Shown: piece by piece, positions 54,049 through 64,000 of the stretch
Layout: every line of letters starts with the position of its first letter
Position numbering within the stretch: the first letter of the stretch is position 1
NCBI RefSeq assembly: GCF_040412425.1
Contig: NC_089743.1
Coordinates: 91,540,403 to 91,604,402 of the forward strand
From: Macrobrachium rosenbergii
Taxonomy: Eukaryota > Arthropoda > Malacostraca > Decapoda > Palaemonidae
DNA: 64,000 nt
Direction: 5' to 3'
Made by a program: the position numbers and the translations under genes
Notes under the pieces: model-generated
The model's input: only the letters and a program-made list of their open reading frames with translations
What the model was told of the DNA's origin: nothing
Database searches by the model: none

Positions 54049-54846
54049 GTAATTGGAAGCCTTTATTGCATCATTGTTTTTACACTGTCGAGTCTTAAGG
54101 AGAATAAAGGAGGAACTGGAGAATCTTGGTTGGATTTTCGTGTCTTCGCGAAATTTGCCGAAAGAGGACATTGATTTTCTAGTGCCGTCGATTTTGGGAA
54201 GAAATCGAATTGGTTGGAGCTTTCTAGTATGTGATTCTGTCGCTAAATATTGTTTTCAATGTCGTTTTGAGTGTTATTCCGTTATTATATATAGTTCATC
54301 TTGACTAATGTTCATTTACTAAAAACATTTAAAGTGTCATGTTGTATTCCCGCAAGGCTTGCAAAATTAGTAAGACATTTTTTTTCTTCTAAAAAGAGAG
54401 ATAAAATGCACGAGTCTCAGTCTATCAGACTGTTGCCTGTCACCTCCAGAAATTTATTCTTTACGGAAAAGGAAAGAACAAAAGACTAATGACTGCATTC
54501 CTGTCAAAATCGAAGTTGGCACGAGACCTTCTTTCTTATATGAGATGATATTACTTTTTCTGTGGGTTTTTGAAACAAACGCTTAAATAATTCTTATCAA
54601 AAACGAATCTACAAGAGTAATGAAATAAAAAGTGCCAAATGAAATTCATAATTTTAATGGCTGTCTTTTTCACCATCTACAACAGTGATAAAATAAAAAG
54701 TACCCAAAAATTGATAATTTTAATGGCTGTCTTTTCCACCAAAACTGAAATCAAATTAGCTTTTCGATATCTGGCTGCCTGACAGAAAAATATCTATTCC
54801 GCCCCTCCCAATCTCCTCCCATCCACCTACCCACCGCCCACCCCTT
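54049..54846. other. Unassigned sequence with a short duplication
   Basis: A roughly 70-bp segment containing ATAATTTTAATGGCTGTCTT and GTGATAAAATAAAAAGT is duplicated in tandem, imperfectly (54615-54740). No gene recognised. Confidence 0.55.
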
Positions 54847-54860
54847 ACACACACACACAC

Positions 54861-54894
<34 letters not shown>
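54847..54894. repeat. (CA)n microsatellite
   Basis: CA run with short TA interruptions. Confidence 0.95.
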
Positions 54895-55119
54895 CAACTG
54901 ATCACCAGTCTGATGAAACAGACGCGATTGCAACATTCGGCAAATCGACCGATATTCGTCTGAAACTGAACGATAACATAGTTTTGATAAAAGTAATGCT
55001 GAGGTTGAGAAATGATTGCTATCTGGTGACCACAGTGCTTTATCACAGCTTACAAATAGGCAGTGGGAAAGAAGGTATTTTTAACATGTCCTTACAACTG
55101 AAGAATTACGTGTATGTAT

Positions 55120-55395
<276 letters not shown>

Positions 55396-55466
55396 TTTAT
55401 ATATATTATGTATATACACAGTATATATTACAAACTATTGATATTAACTTAGTATTTAAATATATT

Positions 55467-55975
55467 TTGAGAAATAAACTAATTAAGAATAGTCCACCCA
55501 ACTCAAACATTATTGCATACAGTATTCCTCGCAAAGAATGTAATAAGATTTATATTGGTCAAACATCAAAAGGACTAAAAGTAAGAAGCTCCCAAAACAA
55601 ATATGCCATTTCAAGAGGCTTATCAAATAATGGCATTGCGGATAATTGGCTTAAGACAGGCCATACGACAATCTACAAGGTCAACGACCATTGGAAAAGG
55701 AATTTGCTAGAGACTGTGTTTATTGAAGCTACTTCCACCAGAAATGTTAATCTCCACCCTGGATTATCCCTTGATCCTTTGCCCCTGTATTTTTTTTTTT
55801 TTTTAAGGAACATGTTGCCAAGATTAACAAATTGAAACCCTACCACCTTCTGTTTTTTGTATATAAAGCTCTATCAACTTCTTTTGTATTCAGCGTGAAC
55901 TTGAAAATGTAGAATAAACTACGAAAGTACTTGTTCAAAGTCCTGGTTTTCACTCGCCTTCTTATGTGGATTTTT
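55467..55975 (+). mobile_element. Penelope-like element, GIY-YIG endonuclease relic
   Basis: The frame at 55467-55835 reads IIAYSIPRKECNKIYIGQTS and then GLKVR, the GIY-YIG core as found in PLEs (VYxIPCxxCxxxYIGQTxxxLxxR) with the catalytic Tyr and Arg. NLLETVFIEATST holds the catalytic Glu, and NVNLHPG ends the domain. The first 40 nt of this frame give the usual region after RT. The element then runs through a 3' UTR (TTCAAAGTCCTGGTTTTCAC) to the (AT)n at 55980. No RT lies upstream, so it is 5' truncated. Confidence 0.85.
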
Positions 55976-55979
55976 TGAT

Positions 55980-55987
55980 ATTATATA

Positions 55988-56046
<59 letters not shown>
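55980..56046. repeat. (AT)n microsatellite
   Basis: AT run at the 3' end of the PLE relic. Confidence 0.95.
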
Positions 56047-56053
<7 letters not shown>

Positions 56054-57834
56054 ATCTACTGGTAACTTTCTACCGATATGTATGCGATTGCAATTCTCAA
56101 CAAGTCTTCAAAGTTAAGGTTTACAAGAACCATGCGATTCTCGATGTTAGCTGTGATCCACTGCACTCAACTATCTATCTGGTACGTCATTACTCCTTAT
56201 GTCTAATGAAGATAAAGTTTGTTAGAAGTTAACGGGTGTAAATCTTTCTTTTAACTCCAAACTATGAAACTGTCAGCAAGCGCCAATAAGGCAAAATTTA
56301 ATGACTGAATTTTTAGGAATTTTCACACCTGAAGCTAATAGCAATGACCCACGTAGCAAAAATATTCACAGAATTTTTAGATATCCTGAAATCTGACGCT
56401 AAAATTCAATGCTGGCATGACAAAAATACTTACAGAATTGTGGAATTTGGTATCTAGAACTAGGGCTGCACGCTCTGACACCACAATTCTTTGCAATATT
56501 ACCAGAAATTCTGACTTCTCAAGCTCAAATTATGCGATCAGGTGGAGAGAGCGATTTCAGCAATACGAAGGTAAACGGCGCCTCTGGTATTGTCCGACTC
56601 TATAATTGGATCAGCACAACTCCTGAATATTCAATTAACTATTGATGCTTGAAGGAGGGAGCTTCGGTACACCTTCAATGAATGATGATCCCAGAAGGTA
56701 ATGAATGAAGAGTCGATCTGAATTATGAGACCGAATCATTCAAGTAATGGAAGACGAGACTTTAAAAATGAATCATTGAAGCCAATGAAGAGAAGGGATT
56801 CCTAAGTCTGCCATCGAATGAGGGAATTAGCATATTATTATCATCATTGTTATTATCGTTATTATTAACAGCAAACTGCTATATTCGAAGGTCATAGGTT
56901 ACTGAGGTTGAATCGAGCACTCTGCTATATTCGAAGGTCATAGGTTACCGAGGTTGAATCGAGCGGTCAATAGTGATGTTCGGAAATCTACGGGAACGGC
57001 GTTACACTTTTCACGAAACATTACCAATAACATTATCTCTATAATTATCATTTATATGAAACGAGACACTGGAAAACTGAAAAAAGTGTTGTACAGATAT
57101 GTAGCTTAGAGTCCAGAGAGTACAAATGATAAGTGAGAGACAGAAACTAACGCAGTGGGGGCGCCAGAGTGGTATCACAATATCTAGCCCTGTCTACAGT
57201 GCCTCTCTGAATACCTGTACTGTTTCTGAAGTTACTGTTATGATTTTACAGCTTTTTTGCTGTTTTTGTTTTTTAATCGAGTGATATTCTACAGTCAAAC
57301 ACATTAGTCGAAACCGTACCTTGTTTGAATCCGACACAGCAGTGTACGTTTTCGGTTTTTCCATATATCTTTACAGATATGACGAATTCAAATGAATCTT
57401 CTACGATTCTGATAAAGTACTGTCGTAGATTTACGATCTCTCCACACTAGTCAGGACAAAATCTTTTGTTATAAGCAGGTACTTGTATACTTTGTACCTT
57501 GCAACAGACAGGTTTTAAATCCTCCGATTACGGGAGAGCTACTTTTCATCACACTGTGAATCAGAAAATGCTTAAGCCCGATCAGATCCCTTGCCTCGAT
57601 GACAAGGAAAGAGTTGGTTAAATACAAGACCCACATGATACGGGAAAGTACGCGAAATGAGAGTCTGATAAACGCGATAAGGAAAACACAAGGCAGGATA
57701 ATCAGATACAGGGCGACACTATGTCTAGCCATCAATCACTTCTGTGATAAAGGGTAATTAGACAAGTCTTTCAAAAGAGGGTATCGCCGTGAGGTTCAAA
57801 TGCCTGTGCATGTGTGTGTGCTGTAATTCCCACA
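56047..57834. other. Unassigned sequence
   Basis: Contains two copies of a 52-bp unit (CTGCTATATTCGAAGGTCAT, AGGTTAC, GAGGTTGAATCGAGC) at 56876-56966. No gene recognised. Confidence 0.5.
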
Positions 57835-57960
57835 AGTGAAATGAGAGAAGAAGAACTCCCTCCCAGTTGGGATTCGAACTCTCGCCGGTTACAAGACTAA
57901 GGGTTGAGCTCAAAACCTACTCGACCGCTTCGAGATTCAATCTTATCTGGAAGTTGATTG
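57835..57960 (-). repeat. tRNA-derived SINE head (minus strand)
   Basis: On the minus strand AGCGGTCGAGTAGGTTTTGA resembles an A box, and GAGTTCGAATCCC is a good B box about 50 nt on, followed by a non-tRNA body. A related copy is at 61855-61925. It is not an intact tRNA gene. Confidence 0.5.
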
Positions 57961-57975
57961 ATTGATTGATTATGA

Positions 57976-58492
57976 AATTGAGGTCTTGAAGACCATGCGC
58001 CGGAACCCATCAGGATTATTCAGCGCCGTAATGAAGGTGAAATATATAAATTAATATGATTGATAATGAATATAGGTGAACGATGATAAACTAGTAAAAT
58101 TCAGTGTTAAAATATGAACGTAAAAAATGGAGAGTGATATCAGATAGAACCAACAAAAAATAAGTATATATTACATTTTTATATCCACAATATATACTTA
58201 GTATAAGAATAAATATGACTAAAATCTTAATATTAAATATACTGAAATCATATCCCATTAAAATAACCAGGTTCTTTCAGATGACCCATAAGATCGAAGA
58301 GCTCGGACTGATTTATGAGAATTTGGCTTTAAAGCCAAGCACTGGGAATCTCCCAGTCACTCAGCACTGAGACAGAGGAAAGAAAGAGTTGAAGTGGTCC
58401 AACTGAATTGAATACAGAATTGAGGCCAAAGGCCACGCTCTGGGACCTATGAGGTCATTCAGCGCTGAAACGAAAACTGACAGTAAAAAGAT
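57976..58492 (+). repeat. Family A fragments (three truncated or diverged pieces)
   Basis: Pieces at 57976-58045 (TTCAGCGCCGTAATG), 58316-58362 and 58410-58492. The last is clear: TTGAGGCCAAAGGCC, CTGGGACCTATGAGGTCATT, CAGCGCTGAAACG. Each breaks off early. Confidence 0.6.
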
Positions 58493-58994
58493 TTACATTA
58501 TAGTTTCATGTGTTCTTACATTAGTCTGTCTACTAATGACTAGAAAATAACGAACAGGTCAAAAAGAAATTAAATATCATGAAATATTTATCATGAGCTA
58601 CATGCGCTGGAACCCGGGGCTGCCGTCTCCCCTACCTACCCTGGCCGCACCCGGGGCGGACAAACCGGTTTGTAAGGGTGGGTGGCTGTGTCATGTCTCT
58701 CCTACTGTCATCCAGGAGGGAAGACAAACGAGATCAAATCCTCTGGGATTATATTACTATAGATTTAAACGAGACCGCCAAGTCACTTTCCGATCTAGGC
58801 TCGGCTGAAGCACATGCTCTTGAACGAGGCAAAATTAAAGAAGCTGGACAGCTAAGTAGAAAGTGACTCATGGGAACGACAATGATACACCTTTCCCTAC
58901 GTGGAGGCATAAAAAGTGCTAATTAGCCATGAGTAGAACTAATAGAACTAACATATCTAAAAGGGAGGAGCATTTATGTAATAAAAATTAATAA

Positions 58995-58997
<3 letters not shown>
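58493..58997. other. Unassigned sequence
   Basis: A short, relatively GC-rich stretch (58590-58700) has an open frame of 71 codons without a known motif. Confidence 0.45.

Positions 58998-59042
<45 letters not shown>
58998..59042. repeat. (GA)n microsatellite
   Basis: GA run of about 45 bp. Confidence 0.95.
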
Positions 59043-59046
<4 letters not shown>

Positions 59047-59754
59047 TCTTATCTCACTCCGGATTATCTCTCTGAATTTGTTCGCATAATACCATGAACA
59101 CAATTTCATTTCCATTAGCCTAATATACGCATAGAAGGCCACCCACAATCTTTCGGATTATCGTCCAAGCAATCAGTCTATCATCAACATAGCCCACTGC
59201 AAAAGGTCCCTATTTGATACTTTCATAGCATTAAATTAAACTTCTTTGCAGTTATCTTGTTCTTAGAACAAGGAGATGTGTGTAATTTTATCTTTGGCGC
59301 CACGGATATCTTGGTGTGGCGCCAAGTGTTTTCGGCTGAACCCTTTGCGTTCGTCATTTGTTTTTAGGTTGTTTAACTTTATTTGTATCTCTGTCCCTTC
59401 TCGATGAAGTGTGGCGTCGCTTTTGATTGTTTCCATCAAAGCATCGCGTGTTGTTTATTTGATTACTGGCGATTTGATGATAATTTCTATCTCCCATTTT
59501 CCTAACACGTGGTAGGCGTACGCATCGGCCTATTCGGGGCAGACTTGAGTTTGATACATGTTTCGTCCCTGTCAAATTTTAGGACGATTAGTTGCAAAGA
59601 TCTTCCCAGTGTTTATGACAATATTTAAGCATTACACGATATAAATATTCACGATCTGGATTTATTTTTCATGCTGTGCAATTTAAATCCAAAATTTGAC
59701 AGGTTATCGAAATATTCTTCCTGTTTATATTGACAACTACTTTCCCGTTTCTAT
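59043..59754. other. Unassigned sequence
   Basis: Only a perfect 10-bp inverted repeat (TTGGCGCCAC, 59294-59325) is notable. Confidence 0.5.
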
Positions 59755-60060
59755 AGGGGGGTCGCCATTTTGGATGAGCCGCTTCCATCTACCTTCAGTG
59801 GTGCGTTTCTGCTTCGTCCAGTCCCTTCTTTCTCAAGTCGTCCTTCACACAGTCTCTTATCATCTCTTTCTCGGTCTTCCTCGTATTCTTCTACTCTGCA
59901 CCTCCATCTCCCCTTTCAATGGTCTTCCAATACGGTCTTCCTCCCTTTTCAAATAGGTGTCCATACCATCTCAGCCTCCTCTCCTGCACTTTCTTTGATG
60001 TTTCAACCACCTTGGTCGACCCTTTGTTATTCTCAATCCTCCCTGGTTACGCTGTCAATT
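59755..60060 (-). mobile_element. LINE C-terminal relic (minus strand)
   Basis: The reverse complement reads STKVVETSKKVQERRLRWYG, then H. With frame changes it gives MIRDCVKDDLRKKGLDEAE and WKRLIQNGDPP-like remnants. This matches the C-terminal part of arthropod non-LTR elements (KVQERRLRWYGH...DCxxDDLREKG...W...). Frameshifts make it non-functional. Confidence 0.75.
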
Positions 60061-60496
60061 GCACCACGCATTAAAATCATCCCAACAAGTTTAAGGATTG
60101 AATGTTCCAAAATATTCATCAGAAGCCAAAACGCCCCAGTTGGGCAATCAGATTTGCCAGCGTTTACAGCCAAAATTGATTTGTTCTGCCAATAACTGCA
60201 TAATTTTCTCTTAATTTAGATGATTATATCAGCCGATTAGGGCAGTACGTTTCAGATTGATCAAGATCTCTATTAAATTCAAGTTGCCACCGCATTTCCC
60301 TCATCGAGAGGTGTGATAGGTGCAGGTAATATGAAAATATAATAAAAAAAGATAATAACAATAAGTATAAATTAGAATGCTGCTATTCAATAAATTGGTG
60401 TTTCTTTTTCCGATTTTACACTTGAGGCAATTAAGAAGTTCGTCATGGCGAGTTTGCCGGTTATTTTATAGAAAGTTTTAACCAAGAGGCAAGAAT
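60061..60496. other. Unassigned sequence
   Basis: Possibly includes more upstream remains of the minus-strand LINE near 60060-60110; otherwise nothing seen. Confidence 0.4.
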
Positions 60497-60705
60497 ACAG
60501 TGCTGAAACGGAGATCGACAGTAAAAAGGTTTGAAAGGTGTAACTGGCGGAAAACCTCGAAGAAAGAGAATATGAACGGAAGGACAGTAAAAGGAATGAA
60601 AGAGGTCGCAGCTAGGGGCCGAAGGGACGCCGCAAAAGCATTAATTGATGCCTACAGTGCACCGCATGCAAAGACGGCATTACTGGGGCCCCATACGGGT
60701 GGAAA
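60497..60705 (+). repeat. SINE-like repeat, family A, copy 6
   Basis: It has AGTGCTGAAACGG, GGTTTGAAAGGTGTAACTGG, GGACAGTAAAAGGAATGAAA, GACGCCGCAAAAGC and GCCTACAGTGCACCGCATG, with a small internal deletion after the GGAAAACCTCG block. Confidence 0.8.
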
Positions 60706-60924
60706 GAATTAATGGCGTTTATTTTATTACATTAGAAATAATTTTTATTTTATCTTTGTGCCCCAAACGCAATCACAGGCTATCACTAAACAGCTCAACA
60801 ATGGAGTGGCTGGCACCTTGACCTAGGTATAACATTTCGAAATCTATCATAAGTTAGGTTATGGAAGTGGAACTTTGATAATGAGAGTTACGTTGCCCTG
60901 ATAAGAACAATGGTCCCTGTGATT

Positions 60925-61016
60925 AGAATACACAATTTAGGCCAAAGGCCAAGAGGTCATTCGGTGCTGAAAGGAAAACTAAGAGTTAAAAAGGTTAGAA
61001 AAGTTGTAACAGGACA
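60925..61016 (+). repeat. SINE-like repeat, family A, copy 7 (5' half only)
   Basis: It has TTTAGGCCAAAGGCCAAGAG, CATTCGGTGCTGAAAGG and AAAAGTTGTAACAGGA, then breaks off. Confidence 0.75.
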
Positions 61017-61854
61017 CTTATCTTCATTTTCCCTTGACCTTGAAAACCAAGATGATGATTCGAGAAAGCACGGTCTCACAGCCACTCCTTTGTGGCTCTC
61101 ATCTAATCAGTCATTACACTGTCACCAGATTTTATCTCCAGTGACGTTAATTATGACGTCCGTCTGCTGATGCAATGCTTTTCATCCTCAGGTAGACTCT
61201 CGGACCGGGTGATTTTAGTCACGGACACGTACACGTACACCTGCCTGGGACTGCGTCGTATATCCCAAGGACCTTGGTGTTGCCTAAGGACCTTGCTTGG
61301 TGGAGCCTCTCGTATCTGAGGGCGTTCGCTGCGTGTGGTTTTAAGAGATTCCATGGACGTGCCTCAGATAAATGAAAGGTCACGCTCGGAAGCTAATTAA
61401 TAAATGACGTTTGCACTGGCGATATAATCGTGGAAAACAGATTTATAAAGAGAAAACTGGGCCACTAAATTAATTCTGTAATGACGTGCGCTAAGACGGA
61501 CTTGTAAGAGAGAACAGTCGATCATTAGACAGTGACCCGCAATGACAAGATTGCAGGAATAAATGACTGAATGACAACGAATGAATAAATAAGAAGACAC
61601 GGGACTGACGGTGAGAAATAAACACAAGAAATATAAATTATTCAAGAGAAAGAAGGGATAAATGAAGTGATAACGACAATATACTATTCAGGACAATTAG
61701 TTGAAGGAAGGAAGTGGAACCTTAACCTGTCACTGAACGGTGGAGCAGAATGTGACCTGAATATACTGAAGGAATGATGGAGGTCTCATAAGAGACGCTG
61801 TATAACAGCTGAAGTAACTGATTTATATTGTCAGGATGAATACTGAATGAAGAA
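61017..61854. other. Unassigned sequence
   Basis: No gene or repeat recognised. Confidence 0.5.
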
Positions 61855-61925
61855 ATTCCTCTCCCCGCGTGGGATTCGAATCCCCACTGGCTACCAGACT
61901 GGACTTCATTTTTAACCAGCTCAAT
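61855..61925 (-). repeat. tRNA-derived SINE head (minus strand), second copy
   Basis: On the minus strand TGGGGATTCGAATCCC is a strong B box. Upstream GAGCTGGTTAAAAATGAAGT is a weak A-box region. The flank after the B box (ACGCGGGGAGAGGAATTTC) resembles the copy at 57835. Confidence 0.5.
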
Positions 61926-62006
61926 ACACCATCAAAAACGATGTCTAGTAAATACAAGGATACTTATCCATTGGCTAAATCTCTATATACTGCATTTGCT
62001 TAAGGA

Positions 62007-62195
62007 GAATTGGAATATAAAATTTAGGCCAAAGGCCAAGAGCTGGGACCTAAGAGGTCATCCAGCGCTGAAAAGTATGTTGAAACTATTGTTAGGAGAT
62101 GGTGGAAGTAAGATGGAAGAAAGAGAATATGAACGGAGGTACAGTAAAAGGAATGAAACGTTGCAGCTATGGGCGAAAGGACGCTGCAAATAACC

Positions 62196-62197
<2 letters not shown>
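62007..62197 (+). repeat. SINE-like repeat, family A, copy 8 (3' truncated)
   Basis: It has TTTAGGCCAAAGGCCAAGAG, CATCCAGCGCTGAAAAG, GAACGGAGGTACAGTAAAAG and GGACGCTGCAAATAACC, then runs into (GA)n. Confidence 0.85.

Positions 62198-62198
<1 letters not shown>

Positions 62199-62262
<64 letters not shown>
62199..62262. repeat. (GA)n microsatellite
   Basis: GA run of about 64 bp between a family A copy and SINE B. Confidence 0.95.
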
Positions 62263-62266
<4 letters not shown>

Positions 62267-62267
62267 T

Positions 62268-62560
62268 AAGTATATCTTAGTTTAACCAGACCACTGAGCT
62301 GATCAACAGCTCTCCTATGGCTGGGCCGAAGAATTAGACTTATTTTACGTGGCTAAGAACCAACTGGTTACCTAGCAACGGGACCTACAGCTTATTGTGG
62401 AATCCGAACCACATTATGACGAGAAATGAATTTCTATCACCAGAAATAAATTCCCCTAATTCTTCTTTGGCCGGTCGGAGGGTCGAACGCGGGGCCAACA
62501 GCGTGATACCCGAGAGCTCTACCCACCACACCAATGAAGAACTTAGCCCCGACTGAAGAA
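62268..62560 (-). mobile_element. tRNA-derived SINE B, near full length (minus strand)
   Basis: On the minus strand the 5' head reads TGGTGTGGTGGGTAGAGCTC (A box) and GCGTTCGACCCTCC (B box). A body with TTCTTAGCCACGTAAAAT-like sequence and GGCCCAGCCATAGGAGAGC follows. The tail is CAGCTCAGTGGTCTGGTTAA and ACTAAGATATACTT. The head, body and tail order is that of a tRNA-derived SINE. 3' fragments of the same family are at 25.66 and 47.88 kb. Confidence 0.8.
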
Positions 62561-63277
62561 AGGCCTTGAGTGAGATATACTCCGTTTGCCGATTTCAAGT
62601 CGTACCCGTTTGAGCGGGCAGCGGGCACCAGGCATAAATCAGATACCAGGACAACATCCAGAATAGCGCCGTTTTACATCCAACAGTAAATTTGATAATC
62701 CCTCCAAGAAAAACAAGTCAGTGGAATACCATCGCTGGTTACGGAGATCGGAGACAGGAAATGTCTCGCTGAATGCGATCCTGTTTCTTGAACATTCGAA
62801 TCAAAACTGACAGTCTTCAAGAAGGAGCAATGGCCCAGATATAAACGTCCAATGTTGTAGTTCGAGTGAAAGTTAAAATCTGCGGATTGTGAAATCTTCG
62901 GATGTCGGAAGATGTTACGGCGACGAATGACGGTGAAACCAAAAAGATAAAATGATAAGAAAATGATGTTAAGATGATTCACTGATAAAGCTGGCCTTTA
63001 TTGGAGCCAATATGAGAATAAGGATGAATTACCATACTCCTGGGAGGAGGAGGAGGAGGAGAACTTGACTAAACTGACTCTATGAAGTGTGGACTCTATA
63101 AATGAATATTCTTAAGAAAAAAACTCTATGACGTGGATAAAGATAAGTTATTCACTTCACGTTTTACTGACTCATGAAGTGAATACTGAGAGTAAAGGTC
63201 CCATGAAGTGAATATTACCGAAATATTCACTCCCCAGATTATGGTCTAAAGTCTCTATGATTAATGATTCTTTACTA
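62561..63277. other. Unassigned sequence
   Basis: Short (GGA)n near 63043-63062; otherwise nothing recognised. Confidence 0.5.
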
Positions 63278-63760
63278 AAAGTGTGGACTTGAGTTGACTT
63301 TGAATAAATTCTGATTGTAATACTATTGAAAATGTAAAATATTGTATATTTTCTCTAGTAAAAGATAAGAAAAAAGTGTGGACTTGAGTTGACTTTCAAT
63401 AAATTCTGATTGTAATAATATTAAAAATGTAAAGTATTGTATATTTTCTCTAATAAAAGATAAAAAAATGTGGATTTGTGTTGACTTTGCATAAATTCTG
63501 ATCGTAACACCATTAAAAATGTAAAATATTGTATATTTTCTCTAATAAAAGATAAAAAAAAAGTGTGGACTTGAGTTGACTTTGAATAAATTCTGATCGT
63601 AACACCATTAAAAATGTAAAATATTGTATATTTTCTCTAATAAAAGATAAAAAAAAAAGTGTGGACTTGAGTTGACTTTGAATAAATTCTGATCGTAACA
63701 CCATTAAAAATGTAAAATATTGTATATTTTCTCTAATAAAATATAAAAAAAAAAAGTGTG
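63278..63760 (+). repeat. About 95-bp tandem array, five units
   Basis: Unit: GTGTGGACTTGAGTTGACTT, GAATAAATTCTGAT(C/T)GTAA, ATTAAAAATGTAAAATATTG, TATATTTTCTCTAATAAAAG, then an A-rich end that lengthens from copy to copy (AAGAAAAA to a run of about ten A). Later copies are almost identical, so amplification is recent. Confidence 0.92.
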
Positions 63761-64000
63761 GGCAGGATAACACAGGCGCCCTTAGTCTATGCCTCCGCCC
63801 CCGATCTTCTGGGAAAGTTTCCGAAGGGATGGAACCTGACATAGGCCTAAGACCGTGGTTTATCTGCAGTTGTGCCATCGCTGATAAGCAAACGACGACA
63901 AAACCCAACCTTCAGCGTAGTCTCTCACGACTGAAGACAGGCGCCTTGGGAAATGAAAGCTCCTCGATCATTTTGACCACCTACGCATCGTAACATTAAA
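63761..64000. other. Unassigned sequence to the window edge
   Basis: No feature recognised. Confidence 0.5.

Noticed and set aside
57835..57960. Intact tRNA gene
   Set aside because: Good B box, but the A box region and stems do not form a complete cloverleaf, and a related copy occurs at 61.86 kb, so a SINE head is more likely.

Overview
This is a eukaryotic, non-coding-rich genomic window, most likely from a decapod crustacean (shrimp, crayfish or crab). The reasons are the very high density of (AT)n, (CT/GA)n and (AAT)n microsatellites, several classes of tandem array, tRNA-derived SINE-like repeats, decayed LINE and Penelope-like (PLE) retroelements, and two genes split into small exons with GT-AG introns. 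There are no bacterial-style operons, and most long open frames are artefacts of tandem repeats or microsatellites. The taxon is an inference from these features; no species-diagnostic gene was found.

Gene 1 (about 3.8-22.0 kb, + strand) is a secreted CUB/trypsin-like serine protease spread over ten or eleven exons. It has a signal-peptide exon preceded by a TATA box, a Pro/Glu-rich exon, two clear CUB-domain exons plus one tentative third, and six exons that give a complete S1 protease domain. The activation site is Arg-Ile-Val-Gly-Gly and the catalytic residues are His57, Asp102 and Ser195. Asp189 indicates trypsin specificity, and Tyr at position 225 suggests Na+ responsiveness. Every junction from the signal peptide to the stop codon is phase-compatible. 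The introns hold SINE-like copies, two foldback elements, a 31-bp array, a 30-bp array and a 1.8-kb array of 27-bp units.

From 22 to 34 kb there is no recognisable host gene. This stretch has a decayed LINE reverse transcriptase (23.1-24.7 kb), repeat elements with a nested SINE fragment, and a 2.4-kb satellite of about 41-bp units (26.9-29.2 kb).

Gene 2 (34.0-38.7 kb, + strand) has four phase-compatible exons encoding a 158-residue, basic, Ser/Pro-rich protein that I do not recognise. A long 3' UTR ending near an AATAAA at 42.28 kb is possible. Its first intron carries a 33-bp array and its last intron a 202-bp tandem duplication.

From 42 to 64 kb the window is intergenic. It holds microsatellites, 35-bp, 21-bp, about 40-bp and about 95-bp tandem arrays, repeated SINE-like copies, a PLE GIY-YIG endonuclease relic (55.5 kb), and a LINE C-terminal relic on the minus strand (59.8-60.1 kb). 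No rRNA gene, intact tRNA gene, CRISPR array or intact transposase was found.
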